The position numbers and the translations under genes are program-made. The notes beneath the pieces are model-generated. The model did not search any database. It was given only the letters and a program-made list of their open reading frames with translations, and was not told the DNA's origin. This document shows positions 8,763 through 10,043 of a DNA stretch of 10,043 nt, in pieces. Positions within the stretch are counted from its first letter, which is position 1; every line of letters begins with the position of its first letter. Origin of the DNA: Betaproteobacteria bacterium (lineage in GTDB: Bacteria > Pseudomonadota > Gammaproteobacteria > Burkholderiales > CANMPU01); assembly GCA_947499755.1 (NCBI GenBank), contig CANMPU010000016.1:1-10043 (forward strand), given 5' to 3'.

Positions 8763-9674
8763 GTGAGCCTACATCCTTGCCACGAACCCACTTGCGAGCG
8801 CCGTGACGACAGCTCGGCAATCGCCACTGTTGTTATGCCAAAGCCACGTGATTTGGGGTCCTTCCAAGTGCGGCGTTTATTACCGGCGCCAGAAAATCCA
8901 TCGATCGGGCCGTTCGTATTTTTTGATTTCATGGGTCCGTTTACTCTGAAGACCGGACTAGAAATGGAGGTCCGACCACACCCCCACATAGGGCTCGCGA
9001 CGCTCACCTGGCTATTTGAAGGTGCGCTGATGCACCGCGATAGTCTGGGTAGCGTACAAATTATCCACCCTGGTGAAGTGAATCTGATGACGGCGGGACG
9101 TGGGATTGTGCACTCTGAGCGCGCTTCACAAGCAGGGCTCGCGCTAGGACAAACGATTAGTGGTGTGCAGTTTTGGTTAGCGCTGCCGCGGGCTGACGAG
9201 GAATGCGCGCCAACGTTTTCACACCATGCGACGACAGATATTCCAGCGTTTGATAGCGGTGGTGTTACCGGACGCATTGTTATTGGACACTTCAATGGCG
9301 TCGCATCACCAGCGCGTTTCCCACATCCGCTCCTGTGTTTAGATCTAAAATTCGCACCAGGGGCGGAGTTTGTGCTTGACGATGTGCACCCGGAGCGCGC
9401 GATCTACATTGTGTCGGGTGCGGTGCGGTGCGCGGGCGAACGGCACTGGGCGCACCGACTGCTGACGCTTAAAGCAGGCCAGCCAGTCGTGCTTCATGCC
9501 GAGACAGCGTCACGCGTTTTGGTGATTGCAGGCAGTCCCTTAGATGGACCACGACATCACTATTGGAACTTTGTATCGTCCCGCCCAGAACGAATTGAGC
9601 TTGCCAAGCGGGACTGGGCAACTGGGCGTTTCTCCCCCGTCCCAGGCGAAAGCGAATTTATTCCATTGCCTTAA
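8763..9674 (+). CDS. Pirin family bicupin protein
   Basis: This is a metal-binding bicupin of the pirin family. Members have been described as quercetin dioxygenases or as regulators, so the exact role here is unknown. The 303 residues carry the full N-terminal metal site: H73 and H75 in RPHPHIGLAT, then H117 and E119 in GRGIVHSER. The block MPKPRDLGSFQVRRLLP (25-41) opens the first cupin. The second cupin follows from about residue 190. The C-terminal signature PRHHYWNFVSS...GRFSPVPGESEFIPLP is complete. The GTG start lacks a Shine-Dalgarno. An ATG at 8835 would cut into the usual first strand, so I keep the GTG. The gene is visibly richer in GC than its neighbours (for example 43 of 60 bases at 9421-9480). 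It lies between purF and metZ, which suggests insertion or transfer. Confidence 0.92.
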   Translation: MSLHPCHEPTCERRDDSSAIATVVMPKPRDLGSFQVRRLLPAPENPSIGPFVFFDFMGPFTLKTGLEMEVRPHPHIGLATLTWLFEGALMHRDSLGSVQIIHPGEVNLMTAGRGIVHSERASQAGLALGQTISGVQFWLALPRADEECAPTFSHHATTDIPAFDSGGVTGRIVIGHFNGVASPARFPHPLLCLDLKFAPGAEFVLDDVHPERAIYIVSGAVRCAGERHWAHRLLTLKAGQPVVLHAETASRVLVIAGSPLDGPRHHYWNFVSSRPERIELAKRDWATGRFSPVPGESEFIPLP

Positions 9675-9700
9675 CAGCGTCACCTCGCCTGTGGCCGCTG
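9675..9700 (+). other. Small stem-loop directly after the pirin stop
   Basis: CAGCG (9675-9679) can pair with CGCTG (9696-9700), with an inner GCC/GGC pairing (9687-9689 with 9693-9695). No T-run follows, so it is not a standard intrinsic terminator. It may only protect the 3' end of the pirin mRNA, or be chance. Confidence 0.2.
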
Positions 9701-9716
9701 CGCTAAATTATTCCAG

Positions 9717-9745
9717 TTGACAAGGTTTGGTGATCGGAGTAATTT
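9717..9745 (+). promoter_or_regulatory. Candidate sigma-70 promoter upstream of a terminator
   Basis: TTGACA (9717-9722) is a perfect -35 consensus. A 17-base spacer leads to TAATTT (9740-9745), which matches only three of six -10 bases. Transcription would start near 9752 and could run about 90 bases to the terminator at 9805-9840, giving a short RNA. The weak -10 box keeps confidence low. Confidence 0.35.
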
Positions 9746-9788
9746 TACCCTGCGCCCATTTGATTCAGCTTGCTGGCGCTTAATAAAT

Positions 9789-9821
9789 ATGGCTAAAGCG
9801 AGGGAAACCCGTCTTAGCTAA
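9789..9821 (+). CDS. Ten-codon mini-ORF (MAKARETRLS), possible leader peptide
   Basis: ATG at 9789 opens ten codons ending in TAA at 9819-9821, and the stop falls in the loop of the terminator hairpin. That position is reminiscent of leader peptides in attenuators. However, no Shine-Dalgarno is visible, and the codons are not enriched in Met or Cys, which would be expected if it sensed supply for metZ. Two arginine codons are present. An ORF this short can easily be chance. Confidence 0.15.
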   Translation: MAKARETRLS

Positions 9822-9840
9822 TTGCTGAACGGGTTTTTTT
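9805..9840 (+). terminator. Strong rho-independent terminator
   Basis: AAACCCGT (9805-9812) pairs perfectly with ACGGGTTT (9829-9836). After a bulged C at 9813 the stem continues as TTAGC (9814-9818) with GCTGA (9824-9828), closing on the five-base loop TAATT. Seven T residues end the structure (9834-9840), the first three of them in the stem. It points in the plus direction only. It would end transcription from pirin or from the candidate promoter at 9717, and it insulates metZ. Confidence 0.85.
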
Positions 9841-9968
9841 ATTGCTGTAGTCGCCATTTTAATAAACAACTTGCAGGGCGATTTCAAATACTGCTAAAGC
9901 GTTGATTGTGGAAATCACCCCCAATGCTCAGCGCAATGAAAAATACGGGTGGTGGAAACAGGATGAAC
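9841..9968 (+). promoter_or_regulatory. 5' region of metZ with a stem-loop
   Basis: These 128 bases between the terminator and metZ should contain the metZ promoter. The best match I find is TTGCAG (9871-9876), an 18-base spacer and TGC-TAAAGC (-10 at 9895-9900), which is weak. AGCGTTG (9898-9904) can pair with CAATGCT (9922-9928) using one G-U pair, with an inner GTG/CAC helix (9908-9910 with 9916-9918). I do not recognise a known riboswitch. Confidence 0.3.
9960..9963 (+). promoter_or_regulatory. Ribosome binding site that sets the metZ start
   Basis: AGGA lies five bases before the ATG at 9969 and overlaps the alternative ATG at 9963. This favours the downstream start. Confidence 0.55.
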
Positions 9969-10043
9969 ATGTCTGACCAACCATCGTTCGAAACACTGGC
10001 GATCCGTGCCGGAATACATCGCAGCGAGTTTAACGAGCATTCA
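9969..10043 (+). CDS. metZ: O-succinylhomoserine sulfhydrylase MetZ, N-terminal fragment
   Basis: Only the first 25 codons are inside the window. The product should be a PLP-dependent enzyme that makes homocysteine from O-succinylhomoserine and sulfide, in methionine synthesis. The visible start, MSDQPSFETLAIRAG followed by IHRSEFNEHS, fits the N-terminus of betaproteobacterial MetZ. The purF-metZ neighbourhood supports this. I choose the ATG at 9969 because AGGA (9960-9963) lies five bases before it. An ATG at 9963 would add two residues but sits directly against the AGG. A related Cys/Met-metabolism enzyme such as MetB or MetY cannot be fully excluded from so short a piece. The PLP lysine lies beyond the window. 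Confidence 0.8.
   Translation, partial: MSDQPSFETLAIRAGIHRSEFNEHS

Larger units (their letters stand above)
9752..9840 (+). ncRNA. Candidate small RNA or metZ leader RNA
   Basis: This segment has the layout of a bacterial small RNA. A five-pair 5' hairpin joins GCGCC (9752-9756) to GGCGC (9775-9779). An AU-rich linker (9780-9790) follows, then an intrinsic terminator ending in seven T residues. A consensus -35 box lies at the right distance upstream. I do not recognise a known RNA family in it. An attenuator-like leader for metZ is the main alternative, because the linker opens into a 10-codon ORF and the terminator has a competing pairing partner. All of this is inference from the sequence. 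Confidence 0.35.

Noticed and set aside
8524..8820. 98-codon ORF on the minus strand across the purF-pirin gap
   Set aside because: It overlaps the ends of both flanking genes, has no recognisable motif, and its composition looks like translated intergenic sequence.
8866..8874. Near match to the Haemophilus DNA uptake sequence (AAGTGCGGC)
   Set aside because: The last base differs, it is a single copy inside the pirin coding sequence, and the other genes point away from Pasteurellaceae.
9675..9821. Open frame continuing in phase after the pirin TAA
   Set aside because: The pirin C-terminal signature ends properly at EFIPLP, and an open run of about 48 codons is not rare by chance; no read-through signal is seen.

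Overview
The window is a stretch of bacterial chromosome, most likely from a betaproteobacterium of moderate to low GC (perhaps near the Nitrosomonadales). Three things point that way: the gene order truA-trpF-trpB-trpA-accD-folC-SPOR protein-cvpA-purF, followed a little further on by metZ; the arginine-rich, single-pass N-terminus of the SPOR protein (QLRKRARRRLVGAIALV); and the metZ start, which reads RAGxHRSEFNEHS. This order is a conserved housekeeping neighbourhood in beta- and gammaproteobacteria. The assignment is from memory of these families, not from a search.

Layout. Positions 1-111 contain no gene I can recognise. From 112 to 8541 nine complete genes run on the plus strand with almost no space between them. 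Their spacings are +3, -14, +50, +21, -1, +17, -4 and +6 bases, so they look like one long operon with several translationally coupled pairs. The genes cover tRNA pseudouridylation (truA), three late tryptophan steps (trpF, trpB, trpA), the first step of fatty acid synthesis (accD), folate activation (folC), a cell-envelope SPOR protein, the membrane protein CvpA, and the first committed step of purine synthesis (purF). All nine look intact, with their key catalytic residues in place.

The last 1.5 kb is less regular. A 221-base gap (8542-8762) with weak hairpins and -10-like boxes precedes a GC-rich pirin-family gene (8763-9674). A 294-base intergenic region (9675-9968) follows. It carries a consensus TTGACA box, a five-pair 5' hairpin, an AU-rich linker, a 10-codon mini-ORF and a strong intrinsic terminator at 9805-9840. 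The start of metZ (9969 to the window end, partial) closes the window. Pirin and this regulatory-looking segment separate purF from metZ.

I see no mobile element, CRISPR array, rRNA, tRNA or defence system. The most promising unexplained signal is the promoter-to-terminator unit at 9717-9840, which could be a small RNA or an attenuator-like leader upstream of metZ. The rest is ordinary housekeeping sequence.
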